Of a DNA stretch of 11,862 bases, positions 1-6,629 are shown one piece after another. The translations under genes and the position numbers were made by a program. Position 1 is the stretch's first letter, and the number at the start of each line of letters is the position of its first letter. Under the pieces are notes generated by a model. That model saw only the letters and a list, made by a program, of their open reading frames with translations, did not search any database and had not been told where the DNA came from. The DNA is from an uncultured Caulobacteraceae bacterium (GTDB taxonomy: Bacteria > Pseudomonadota > Alphaproteobacteria > Caulobacterales > Caulobacteraceae): contig CALFYB010000484.1 of NCBI GenBank assembly GCA_937952995.1, positions 1 to 11,862 on the forward strand, in the 5' to 3' direction.

Positions 1-3000
1 TCAATGAGGTCGTTTCCAGCGTCGCCGTAGATCGTGTCATTGCCCGCATCAGCATTGATGACGTCATTGCCGTTGCCGCCATTGAACCAGTCGTTACCCT
101 CGCCGCCGTTCAATGTGTCGGTGCCATCGCCGCCATCGATGAAGTCACGCCCAGCACCGCCGCCTATTGCGTCGTCACCGGCTTGGCCGAGTAGCGTGTA
201 GTATACAGTACCACCCTCGAGACGATCATCGCCGCCGCCCGCAGCAATACGGTCATCCCCGGTACCGCCAATCAGGGTATCGGCATAGGCGCTTCCGCCA
301 AGGAAATCATCGCCCGCGCCGCCATCGAGATAGGTTGCCGTCACCCCGGCTTTCAAAATGTCATTGCCAGACCCCCCGATCAGCCCCTCGATCGAGATGA
401 GGGTGTCTTTGCCTAGGGCCGTGGTGATCGTGCCAGAGAAGTTCGAAAGGTCGACTTCAAGGGCGCGGGTTAAGCTCGCATAGGAGGCCATATCCAAGCC
501 GTCGCCGCCATCGAGCCGATTTGAGCCCACACCACCGATGAGAATATCGTCACCTGCGCCCCCTAGAAGCGTGTCATTGCCTGTGCCGCCGTCGAGGACA
601 TTGGCACCCGCATCGCCTTTAAGCGTGTCATTGCCAGATCCGCCAATAATGCCCTCGATCGAGATCAGAGTATCCGACCCTGCACTGCCCATGTCCTGCG
701 GCGTCTTGAGACTAAGATCAATGGTCAGGTCAGTTGTGACCTCTGCATAGGAGGCGATATCGAGCCCGTCAGCGCCGTCCAGCGTGTCATTACCCGCGCC
801 GCCATTGAGAATATCGTCGCCCTGATCACCACTCAAATAATCAATTCCATCATAACCGTAGATTTTATCGTTTCCGATTCCGCCATATATTTGATTTTCA
901 ATATCATTGCCAATCAACAGATCATTGCCGTACCCGCCAAAAATTCCTTCAATATTTCTTAGTGTATCAAAACCTTCACCGGTATCTTGTGCTGCTTTAA
1001 CTCTTAAATCTACAGTCACACTTTCGATTGAATACGCATAAGAAGCGAAATCAACTCCATCTCCGCCATTCAAAATGTCGTCACCGGCACCCCCGAATAT
1101 GAAATCAGTGTCGGCGCCGCCATTGATCGTGTCGTTTCCGCCTCCCCCATAGAGTTGGTCATACCCCGCGCCACCGTTGATCGTATCGTCTCCTGCATCG
1201 CCGAAGATTCGATCGCCATCATCTCCCGCTTGCAAAATATCATTGCCGTCGCCGCCATTGAGCTCGTTGTTTCCTGAGCCCCCATTCATTGTATCCGCTC
1301 CAGCGCCGCCACTCAGAACGTCATTGCCGTCGTCGCCAGAAATGGTGTCGTTACCGTCCCCGCCCTGCAGCGTATCGTTACCTGCGCCGCCCAGCAGCCT
1401 GTCGTTGCCTGCGCCGCCGGTGAGGGCGTCAACACCGTCACCCCCGGACAACAGATCATCCCCGACGCCGCCATCGATCACATCATTTCCGGCATCACCC
1501 GAGAGGTTATCATTGCCCGCCTCACCATAGAGCGTGTCGTCTCCGGCTCCGCCACTAACCGTGTCGTTGCCGTCCCCGCCATAGGCCTTGTCATTTCCGT
1601 CGCCGCCATCGATCCGGTCTAGACCCGCGCCGCCTCTTAAAATGTCATTCCCGGCCATACCCATCAGGGTGTCGTCGCCCAAACCGCCACTGAGTTCGTT
1701 GTCGGCCCCACTTCCCTTAATCACATCATTGCCCGAGCCGCCGATGATGCCTTCAATCGAGACGAGCGTGTCGGTCCCCAAGGACGAGACAATGGTGCCA
1801 GAGGCGTTACCCAGGTCTGCCTCGAGCCCGGTCGTTAGGTCGGCATAGGACGCAAGGTCAAACCCGTCGCCGCCATCCAAACGGTCATTGCCTGCGCCGC
1901 CCATGAGGATGTCGTTGCCCGCGCCGCCGAACAGTTGGTTATTGCCACTGTTGCCGGTCAGGGTGTTGTCGAGACCAGTTCCGGTCCCATCGATCGCGCC
2001 CGTTCCCGTCAAGGTCAGGTTCTCTAGATTGGTCCCCAGACTGTAGCTAAACCCAACCACGACGGTGTCGGTGCCCTCGTTGGCATTTTCCACCACGACA
2101 TCGCCGGTACCATCCAGAATATAGACATCGTCTCCGCCGCCGCCGATCAAGCGGTCATTGCCCGCGCCTCCGTCAAGGCGATTGGCCGCGCCATTGCCAG
2201 TTAGGATATTGTCGAGGCTGTTTCCCGTCCCATCAATCGCCGCACTGCCAAGCAGGGTTAGGTTTTCGACATTGGCGGCCAGACCATAGCTGATCCACGC
2301 CTTGATCAGATCGGTGCCCTCATTGGTGGCCTCAATGACCCTATCATTGACGGAATCGACCACATAAATGTCGTCACCGCCGCGGCCGACCAAGCTATCG
2401 TCACCTGCGCCGCCATCGAGATAGTTTACACCCCCATCGCCCTTGAGGCTGTCATTGGCCGAGCCGCCGATAATACCCTCAATCGAAATCAGGGTGTCGG
2501 TGCCCAAGTCGGTGGTGATGGTGCCCGAGAAGGTGGATAGATCAATGTCCAACGTGCGGGTCAGGCCCGCAAAGGAGGCCACATCTAGGCCATTACCGCC
2601 ATCGAGCCGGTCATTACCGGCCCCACCGACAAAATAGTTGTCCTCAGCCCCACCCTTGAGACTGTCATTGCCCGAGCCTCCGATAATGCCCTCGATCGAG
2701 ATCAGCGTGTCGCGTCCAGCGCTTCCCATGGATTGAGCCGTTGATAGGGTCAGATCGATGGTTAGATCGCTGGTGACCTCAGCATAGGAGGCAATATCGA
2801 GCCCGGCTCCGCCATCCAGCCGGTCGTCGCCAAGTCCGCCGATCAGGGTATCATTGCCCGCGCCTCCTGAGAGGCTGTCATTGCCCGCGCGGCCTTCAAG
2901 GCGATTGTCTGCACTATTGCCAATTAGGCTATCGGCACCCGAGCCGCCAATCGCATTCTCGATGACGACATTGGTGGCGATTGAGACATTGCCAACCCAA

Positions 3001-4001
3001 CCGCCGACATTTGAAAAATGCTCGGCATTGAGATCAATCCGTTGGATGTCTCTATAACCTGAGAAATCCAGCGTATCATTGCCGCCCGCATCCCAGACGC
3101 AAAAGATGACAGGTCGGGTAATCCCATCCTTGGAGGCGGCAAACCAGTCTTGGCCGGCCGTTGAGTTGAAGCCATAGACCGTATCTCCGGTCCGAGTGGT
3201 CATATTGGCCCCATAGAGCCGTTGGAGTGCGCCAATATCGTCCATGAGGGGCGTTGATGAATAAAGGCCAATGGATGCGCCGGTGAGCTCCGATCCAAAA
3301 TAACTCATGACGGTATATTGAGCCGAATCCTCAATATATTCAGCTGCGTTGCTATATATTATGGTCTGTTCTTGGTAGCTGCCCGGATGCATCAAGCCGA
3401 TTGCATGTCCAACTTCGTGGATAAAATCGTGAGAATATCCACTTAAATATTTCATGCTGTTTTCATTTATTGTAAATTTATTCAAATATACATTTCCATC
3501 ATTGGATCTTGGATCAGAATCCCCGGGAAATTGCCCAAAACCGAAATATCCAAAATAATCATCATAGTAATTAGAAAATAATATCGTCGCACTATTGGTA
3601 TATGCTTGTTCACCTGACGCTCCGGTGCCGACACGGTCAAATTTGATATTCGCAACGTCGGACCAGGCAGTCAAAAGTTGGGTTGCAAAATTGATTTGCG
3701 TTTCGTCGAACCTTGAGAAGGTGCGTTGGGTATTAAAGCTTCCACCTAGCACCGGTGATTCAGCCGCAAAGCCAAAGGTGACACGTGTGATGCCATCAAG
3801 ATCTGCAGACCATTTTATATTGTAGCGCGTGATCTGCGCTGCGGCTTCAGCGCGGGTGAAACTCGGCTTTGGATTGGGAACCGCAGACAGCGAATAGTAA
3901 GGCCCGACGTCACCCTCGCTTTGCCCGAAACGGTCGGTGCCCAAACGGGTCTCAGTCTGCCTATCCGCGTCGATATGAATTGCGCCATCGAAAATCGACA
4001 T
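1..4001 (-). CDS. Serralysin-type RTX metalloprotease (peptidase M10), C-terminus beyond window
   Basis: This is a zinc endopeptidase fused to a very long calcium-binding RTX region, expected to leave the cell through a type I secretion system. The frame is open from the ATG at 4001 to the left edge, giving at least 1333 residues with no stop. There is no N-terminal signal peptide, as usual for type I substrates, whose signal is C-terminal and lies outside the window. The zinc site HEVGHAIGLMH is at residues 195-205 (H195, H199, H205 ligands, E196 catalytic). It is followed by the Met-turn TVMSY, whose Tyr is the further serralysin ligand. From about residue 348 onward the protein is glycine/aspartate nonapeptides of the GGxGxDxL type. 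Classical serralysins are about 450-500 aa, so the RTX part is greatly enlarged. The start MSIFDGAIHIDAD is preceded by a weak GGGGA on the minus strand. The family is certain; the substrate and exact role are unknown. Confidence 0.93.
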   Translation of the reverse strand, partial: MSIFDGAIHIDADRQTETRLGTDRFGQSEGDVGPYYSLSAVPNPKPSFTRAEAAAQITRYNIKWSADLDGITRVTFGFAAESPVLGGSFNTQRTFSRFDETQINFATQLLTAWSDVANIKFDRVGTGASGEQAYTNSATILFSNYYDDYFGYFGFGQFPGDSDPRSNDGNVYLNKFTINENSMKYLSGYSHDFIHEVGHAIGLMHPGSYQEQTIIYSNAAEYIEDSAQYTVMSYFGSELTGASIGLYSSTPLMDDIGALQRLYGANMTTRTGDTVYGFNSTAGQDWFAASKDGITRPVIFCVWDAGGNDTLDFSGYRDIQRIDLNAEHFSNVGGWVGNVSIATNVVIENAIGGSGADSLIGNSADNRLEGRAGNDSLSGGAGNDTLIGGLGDDRLDGGAGLDIASYAEVTSDLTIDLTLSTAQSMGSAGRDTLISIEGIIGGSGNDSLKGGAEDNYFVGGAGNDRLDGGNGLDVASFAGLTRTLDIDLSTFSGTITTDLGTDTLISIEGIIGGSANDSLKGDGGVNYLDGGAGDDSLVGRGGDDIYVVDSVNDRVIEATNEGTDLIKAWISYGLAANVENLTLLGSAAIDGTGNSLDNILTGNGAANRLDGGAGNDRLIGGGGDDVYILDGTGDVVVENANEGTDTVVVGFSYSLGTNLENLTLTGTGAIDGTGTGLDNTLTGNSGNNQLFGGAGNDILMGGAGNDRLDGGDGFDLASYADLTTGLEADLGNASGTIVSSLGTDTLVSIEGIIGGSGNDVIKGSGADNELSGGLGDDTLMGMAGNDILRGGAGLDRIDGGDGNDKAYGGDGNDTVSGGAGDDTLYGEAGNDNLSGDAGNDVIDGGVGDDLLSGGDGVDALTGGAGNDRLLGGAGNDTLQGGDGNDTISGDDGNDVLSGGAGADTMNGGSGNNELNGGDGNDILQAGDDGDRIFGDAGDDTINGGAGYDQLYGGGGNDTINGGADTDFIFGGAGDDILNGGDGVDFASYAYSIESVTVDLRVKAAQDTGEGFDTLRNIEGIFGGYGNDLLIGNDIENQIYGGIGNDKIYGYDGIDYLSGDQGDDILNGGAGNDTLDGADGLDIASYAEVTTDLTIDLSLKTPQDMGSAGSDTLISIEGIIGGSGNDTLKGDAGANVLDGGTGNDTLLGGAGDDILIGGVGSNRLDGGDGLDMASYASLTRALEVDLSNFSGTITTALGKDTLISIEGLIGGSGNDILKAGVTATYLDGGAGDDFLGGSAYADTLIGGTGDDRIAAGGGDDRLEGGTVYYTLLGQAGDDAIGGGAGRDFIDGGDGTDTLNGGEGNDWFNGGNGNDVINADAGNDTIYGDAGNDLI
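370..2800 (-). repeat. Six copies of a ~45-residue ASYA...ISIEGIIGG module inside the RTX protein
   Basis: Six copies of one larger module interrupt the nonapeptides. Each starts near D-x-ASYA, runs through an alternating L-x-x-DL strand, and ends DTLISIEGIIGGSGND. Approximate spans are 370-495, 640-760, 930-1060, 1735-1860, 2465-2590 and 2680-2800. Two subtypes can be seen. One contains AQSMGSAG or a close variant (2680-2800, 640-760, and divergently 930-1060). The other contains SGTI (2465-2590, 1735-1860, 370-495). Mixing of subtypes along the gene suggests growth by segmental duplication. Similar modules occur in many alphaproteobacterial RTX proteins. Confidence 0.8.
1935..2390 (-). repeat. 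Two tandem copies of an ENLTL-type beta-roll spacer module
   Basis: Two consecutive copies share the plan VVEN-x-NEGTD, then a SYSL strand, then ENLTL-x-G-x-x-AIDGTG and LDN-x-LTGN. They lie at roughly 2195-2390 (first in the protein, containing ENLTLLGSAAIDGTG) and 1935-2130 (containing ENLTLTGTGAIDGTG). Each is followed by a short run of GGAGND nonapeptides. This module is common in large alphaproteobacterial calcium-binding proteins and probably forms a longer beta-helical segment between calcium-binding rolls. The function is inferred from the family. Confidence 0.75.
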
Positions 4002-4085
4002 TTGAGTCCCCACCCAATGCTGTAATGGGGCACCAGAGCCACATTAATCACCTTGAGTAGTACAAAAGACTTAGCGTTTTTAAGG

Positions 4086-4091
4086 TGTCAA
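4086..4091 (-). promoter_or_regulatory. Possible -35 element of the RTX protease
   Basis: The minus strand reads a perfect TTGACA about 84 bases upstream of the protease ATG, in an AT-rich stretch. No good -10 box is found at 16-18 bases; the downstream sequence there is TCTTTTGTACTACT. The box may be coincidental or belong to a non-housekeeping promoter. Confidence 0.22.
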
Positions 4092-4192
4092 ATTTAAACG
4101 GGGAAAATCCCTCATAAATACAGATTGATAGCGCATATACATAGCTAGTCTACATGGCCACAGATCGCCTCAACTGTTACCCTTGACCGCTA

Positions 4193-4312
4193 CGCTCCCC
4201 CACAACACCCAGCCCTTGGCTGGTATCCTGCTGCCCCGAGACCTGCAGCACAAAGTCCGCCGCCGACGAAGATGTCGTTACCGTCAGCGCCATCTGGGGG
4301 TATCTCATCCAG
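4193..4312 (-). pseudogene. Short RTX-like remnant
   Basis: A 40-codon stop-to-stop reading frame on the minus strand contains DGADGNDIFVGGG (about 4256-4294), which is recognisably one RTX nonapeptide with flanks. It has no ATG, no Shine-Dalgarno sequence and no further repeats, and its C-terminal half is unremarkable and cysteine-containing. It may be a scar of a deleted or duplicated RTX gene close to the intact one. A chance match is possible because the motif is short. Confidence 0.35.
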
Positions 4313-4457
4313 CTAGGGCGCGCCTATACCCCCAACAGCACCCCCAAACAGGGCGGCTGTAGGCGAACGTCGACGCACCGGGGTGAACCATTCCCCGTAA
4401 AACTATCAGATTTTATTGAGTTTTTCTAGCTTTGGTGACCATCCGCGAACAGCGAGA

Positions 4458-4544
<87 letters not shown>

Positions 4545-4736
4545 CCTGTGTCCGGTAGGCCGGATCAAGGCAGGGGCGCTAGATAGGGCTTCTCTATCGT
4601 CCGGTCAATGCAGGTTTTGGCGGCAAATGACATTCATCGGCGGTCAGAGCCGCTTGGGCCGTTGCGCAGGACCGGCGGCTCGTCTATCCCGTGGGCAGCA
4701 GGGCCGGTTCGCCGGGTCTTAGAGGTTGAGGATATC

Positions 4737-5702
4737 ATGCAAGGTCTGGTCACCGTTTTTGGCGGGTCGGGTTTCGTCGGCGCGCAGATTGTCCGTTCTT
4801 TGGCGCGCAAGGGTCTGCGCGTTCGGGTGGCAGTGCGTCGTCCGGGTCTGGGCTATCGGCTGCGGATGCTCGGCGATGTGGGTCAGATCGAGGTCGTGCA
4901 GGCCAATATCCGCGTCCCCTCATCGGTGGCGCGTGCGCTCGAAGGGGCCGAGGCCTGCGTCAACGCGGTTGGGGTCCTGTATGAGACCGGCCGTCAGGGT
5001 TTCCAGAGCCTGCAGGCCATGGGGCCAGAGACCATCGCCAAGGCCTGCGTCGCTCAAGGCATCAGCCAGATGGTGCAGATCTCGGCCATCGGTGCCGATG
5101 AGCATAGCGTCAGCAAATATGCCCGTACCAAGGCGGCCGGTGAGGCGGCGGTTAAGGCCCTGATCCCCTCGGCCATTATCCTGCGTCCCTCGATCGTCTT
5201 TGGTCCTGAGGATGATTTCTTCAATCGCTTTGCGTCGATGGCGACCTTGGCACCCGTCCTGCCGCTGATCGGTGGCGGGGCCACGCGGTTCCAGCCGGTC
5301 TTTGTCGGTGACGTTGCGGCGGCGACCGTTGCGGCCCTTAGCGATCCAGCCCAAGCGGGCAAGACGTTCGAGCTCGGTGGGCCTGCGATCTATAGTTTCA
5401 AGGACCTGTTGGAATTGATCCTGCGCGAGACTGGGCGGAACCGTCCGCTGGTTCCCGTGCCTTGGGCCATTGCCGGTCTGATCGGGATGGCCGGGGACAT
5501 TCAGGTCAAGCTGACCCCGTTCGCGCCGGTCCTGACCAGCGATCAGGTCGAACTGCTGAAGAGCGATAATGTCGCCAATCCGTCCCTGCCGGGTCTTAGC
5601 GCCCTTGGCATTGAAGCGACCAGCGTCGAGGCCATCGTGCCGTCCTATCTCTATCGCTATCGCAAGGGCGGCCAGTACGCGGATCTGGTCAAGCCAGCGT
5701 AA
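4737..5702 (+). CDS. Complex I NDUFA9-family NAD(P)-binding protein
   Basis: This is an atypical short-chain dehydrogenase/reductase of 321 aa, related to the NDUFA9 accessory subunit of respiratory complex I and to NAD-dependent epimerase/dehydratases. The N-terminal Rossmann motif is GGSGFVG at residues 8-14, after a beta strand (LVTVF). SAIGAD and the YARTK sequence fit the SDR Ser and YxxxK positions. RPSIVFGPED at about residues 154-163 is the typical epimerase-like segment. The start is the ATG at 4737, because GAGGA lies five bases upstream (4728-4732); an in-frame ATG at 4608 has no such site and would add 43 unlikely residues. In alphaproteobacteria such proteins are thought to help assemble or stabilise complex I, with NADPH bound structurally. 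The gene stands alone, divergent from the tRNA. The exact role is inferred. Confidence 0.88.
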   Translation: MQGLVTVFGGSGFVGAQIVRSLARKGLRVRVAVRRPGLGYRLRMLGDVGQIEVVQANIRVPSSVARALEGAEACVNAVGVLYETGRQGFQSLQAMGPETIAKACVAQGISQMVQISAIGADEHSVSKYARTKAAGEAAVKALIPSAIILRPSIVFGPEDDFFNRFASMATLAPVLPLIGGGATRFQPVFVGDVAAATVAALSDPAQAGKTFELGGPAIYSFKDLLELILRETGRNRPLVPVPWAIAGLIGMAGDIQVKLTPFAPVLTSDQVELLKSDNVANPSLPGLSALGIEATSVEAIVPSYLYRYRKGGQYADLVKPA

Positions 5703-5705
5703 ACC

Positions 5706-5809
5706 GACCCCCTACCCCGGCTTCGCCGGTACTTCCCCCAGAGGGGGAAGATTTACGTACCGAGATCTTCCCCCTCTGGGGGAAGTGGCGCGACGCGCCG
5801 AAGGGGGTC
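5706..5809. repeat. Nested palindromic REP/BIME-like intergenic element
   Basis: The core is a perfect 22-bp inverted repeat, with arms at 5731-5752 and 5765-5786 and a 12-bp loop. Each arm is itself a near-palindrome of the form CTTCCCCC-AGA-GGGGGAAG. Flanking it are the hairpins CCGGC-TTC-GCCGG (5717-5729) and GGCGC-GAC-GCGCC (5787-5799). The outermost 8-bp arms are GACCCCCT (5706-5713) and AGGGGGTC (5802-5809). The whole could fold into a cruciform or multi-branched RNA. Elements of this composition are scattered between genes in many alphaproteobacteria. Here it sits just after the NDUFA9-like stop codon and may stabilise that mRNA 3' end or end its transcription. Confidence 0.8.
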
Positions 5810-5873
5810 TTGTTTCCCCGCGCCCTTCGCGGGGGACGCGGCAGTCTGTGGTGAACCTCAACCCAAAACGCAC

Positions 5874-5912
5874 AAAAAAGCCCTCCGGCCAGTCATCGGC
5901 AGGAGGGCTTTT
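5874..5912 (-). terminator. Rho-independent terminator of infC
   Basis: On the minus strand, 22 bases after the infC stop, AGCCCTCC (5902-5909) pairs with GGAGGGCT (5879-5886) across a loop of about 15 bases and is followed by a run of six T (5874-5879). On the plus strand the same hairpin ends in TTTT, so it may also stop transcription coming from the NDUFA9-like gene. Confidence 0.88.
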
Positions 5913-5934
5913 CGATCTTATCTAAAGGATCAGC

Positions 5935-6468
5935 CTAGCGCGGGGCCAGGATCATGATCATTTGCTTGCCTTCCATGCGCGGCTCGTACTCGACCTTGGC
6001 GACGGGTTCGAAGTCAGCGCGGACCTGGTGCAGCAGCTTCATACCCAATTCAGGGTGGGCCAACTCGCGGCCACGGAAACGGAGCGTCACCTTGACCTTG
6101 TCACCCTCTTCGAAGAAGCGGTGCATGGCGCGGGCCTTGACCTCATAGTCGTGCGTGTCGATGTTCGGACGCAGCTTGATTTCTTTAATTTCGACGACCT
6201 TCTGCCGCTTGCGCGCCTCAGCCTTCTTCTTCTGCTCTTGGAACTTGTACTTGCCGTAATCCAAGATTTTGCAGACCGGTGGCTCTGAGTTGGGAGACAC
6301 CTCAACGAGGTCCAGACCTGCCTCTTCCGCCGCTTCGAGCGCGGAGACAGTGGGCATGATCCCTTGTTTTTCGCCGTGCTGATCGATCAGCAGGACTTTG
6401 GGAACTCGGATCTCGTCATTGATACGCGGGCCGTCCTTGGACGGGGGCGCTGGCATTGGGCGGCGAAT
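5935..6468 (-). CDS. infC: Translation initiation factor IF-3, probable AUU start
   Basis: IF-3 binds the 30S subunit, keeps it apart from 50S and checks the start codon and initiator tRNA. The N-terminal domain begins DGPRINDEIRVPKVLLID and contains GLDLVEVS and PPVCKILDYGKYK. A lysine-rich linker helix (QEQKKKAEARKRQK) follows. The C-terminal domain has EIKLRPNIDTHDYEVK and VTLRFRGRE. I place the start at ATT (6466-6468), giving 177 aa beginning (M)RRPMPAPPSKDG. AGGAG lies eight bases upstream of this ATT, whereas the ATG at 6456 would be 20 bases from it. Use of AUU allows IF-3 to repress its own translation, as known in E. coli. thrS and rpmI/rplT, frequent neighbours elsewhere, are not adjacent here. 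The terminator directly follows, so infC is the last gene of its transcript. Confidence 0.96.
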   Translation of the reverse strand: MRRPMPAPPSKDGPRINDEIRVPKVLLIDQHGEKQGIMPTVSALEAAEEAGLDLVEVSPNSEPPVCKILDYGKYKFQEQKKKAEARKRQKVVEIKEIKLRPNIDTHDYEVKARAMHRFFEEGDKVKVTLRFRGRELAHPELGMKLLHQVRADFEPVAKVEYEPRMEGKQMIMILAPR

Positions 6469-6481
6469 AGGCGGGTCTCCT
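6466..6481 (-). promoter_or_regulatory. infC ribosome binding site and AUU start codon
   Basis: On the minus strand AGGAG (6477-6481) is followed by eight bases and then ATT CGC CGC CCA. This gives ideal spacing to ATT. The discriminated AUU start is the basis of IF-3 autoregulation in other bacteria. Confidence 0.75.
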
Positions 6482-6543
6482 GACCTGTTTATGGGTGCAA
6501 GGTCTACTTAACGGCAGATCCGATAAATGTCCGTGCGAAAAGA

Positions 6544-6572
6544 TATATGACGAAGCCTTGCCTTGCGATCAA
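6544..6572 (-). promoter_or_regulatory. Candidate infC promoter
   Basis: On the minus strand TTGATC (6567-6572) and CATATA (6544-6549) are separated by exactly 17 bases, about 75 bases upstream of the infC start codon in the gap after the GT9 gene. Both boxes only partly match the consensus. The rest of the 161-base gap shows nothing else I recognise. Confidence 0.3.
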
Positions 6573-6629
6573 GCTCCGCTGCGGTTTAGCGGTCGATTAA
6601 GCGGCAACTGCGACCAGAAGGCGTCACTT

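Larger units (their letters stand above)
1..2960 (-). repeat. RTX calcium-binding nonapeptide repeat region
   Basis: Read on the minus strand, this stretch encodes dozens of GGxGxDxLxG-type nonapeptides, for example GGAGNDTLIGG and GGDGNDTISGD. In the family these fold into parallel beta-rolls that bind calcium between turns once outside the cell. On the plus strand the same DNA shows a loose 27-bp rhythm of 'tcattgcc' and 'ccgccatc' blocks. The longest uninterrupted nonapeptide run is about 1080-1720. Elsewhere the nonapeptides are interrupted by two larger module types, listed separately. Confidence 0.93.
4002..4457. other. Intergenic region between the RTX protease and tRNA-Leu
   Basis: These 456 bases hold no convincing complete gene. 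The part next to the protease (about 4060-4160) is AT-rich and is the natural place for its promoter. The part from 4190 to 4340 is GC-rich and contains a short RTX-like coding remnant on the minus strand. Just beyond the tRNA 3' end, 4398-4424 has a weak AAAACT/AGTTTT inverted repeat. Confidence 0.6.

Noticed and set aside
1..2960. CRISPR-like regular repeats
   Set aside because: The regular blocks follow a 27-bp codon-based rhythm with gradual variation and encode RTX nonapeptides in an open frame. There are no identical repeats with unique spacers.
4398..4424. Possible terminator for tRNA-Leu
   Set aside because: The stem is only AAAACT/AGTTTT and the loop is long. It is too weak to call.
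4608..4736. Upstream start for the NDUFA9-like protein
   Set aside because: There is no ribosome binding site at 4608 and the extra residues are not family-like. The ATG at 4737 has GAGGA at proper spacing and begins at the Rossmann strand.
4920..5362. Two overlapping minus-strand frames
   Set aside because: Both are antisense to the well-supported NDUFA9-like gene and have no recognisable motifs.
5569..5925. A plus-strand frame of 118 codons
   Set aside because: It starts inside the NDUFA9-like gene in another frame and runs through the palindromic element and the infC terminator. The protein it predicts is typical of translated intergenic repeats.
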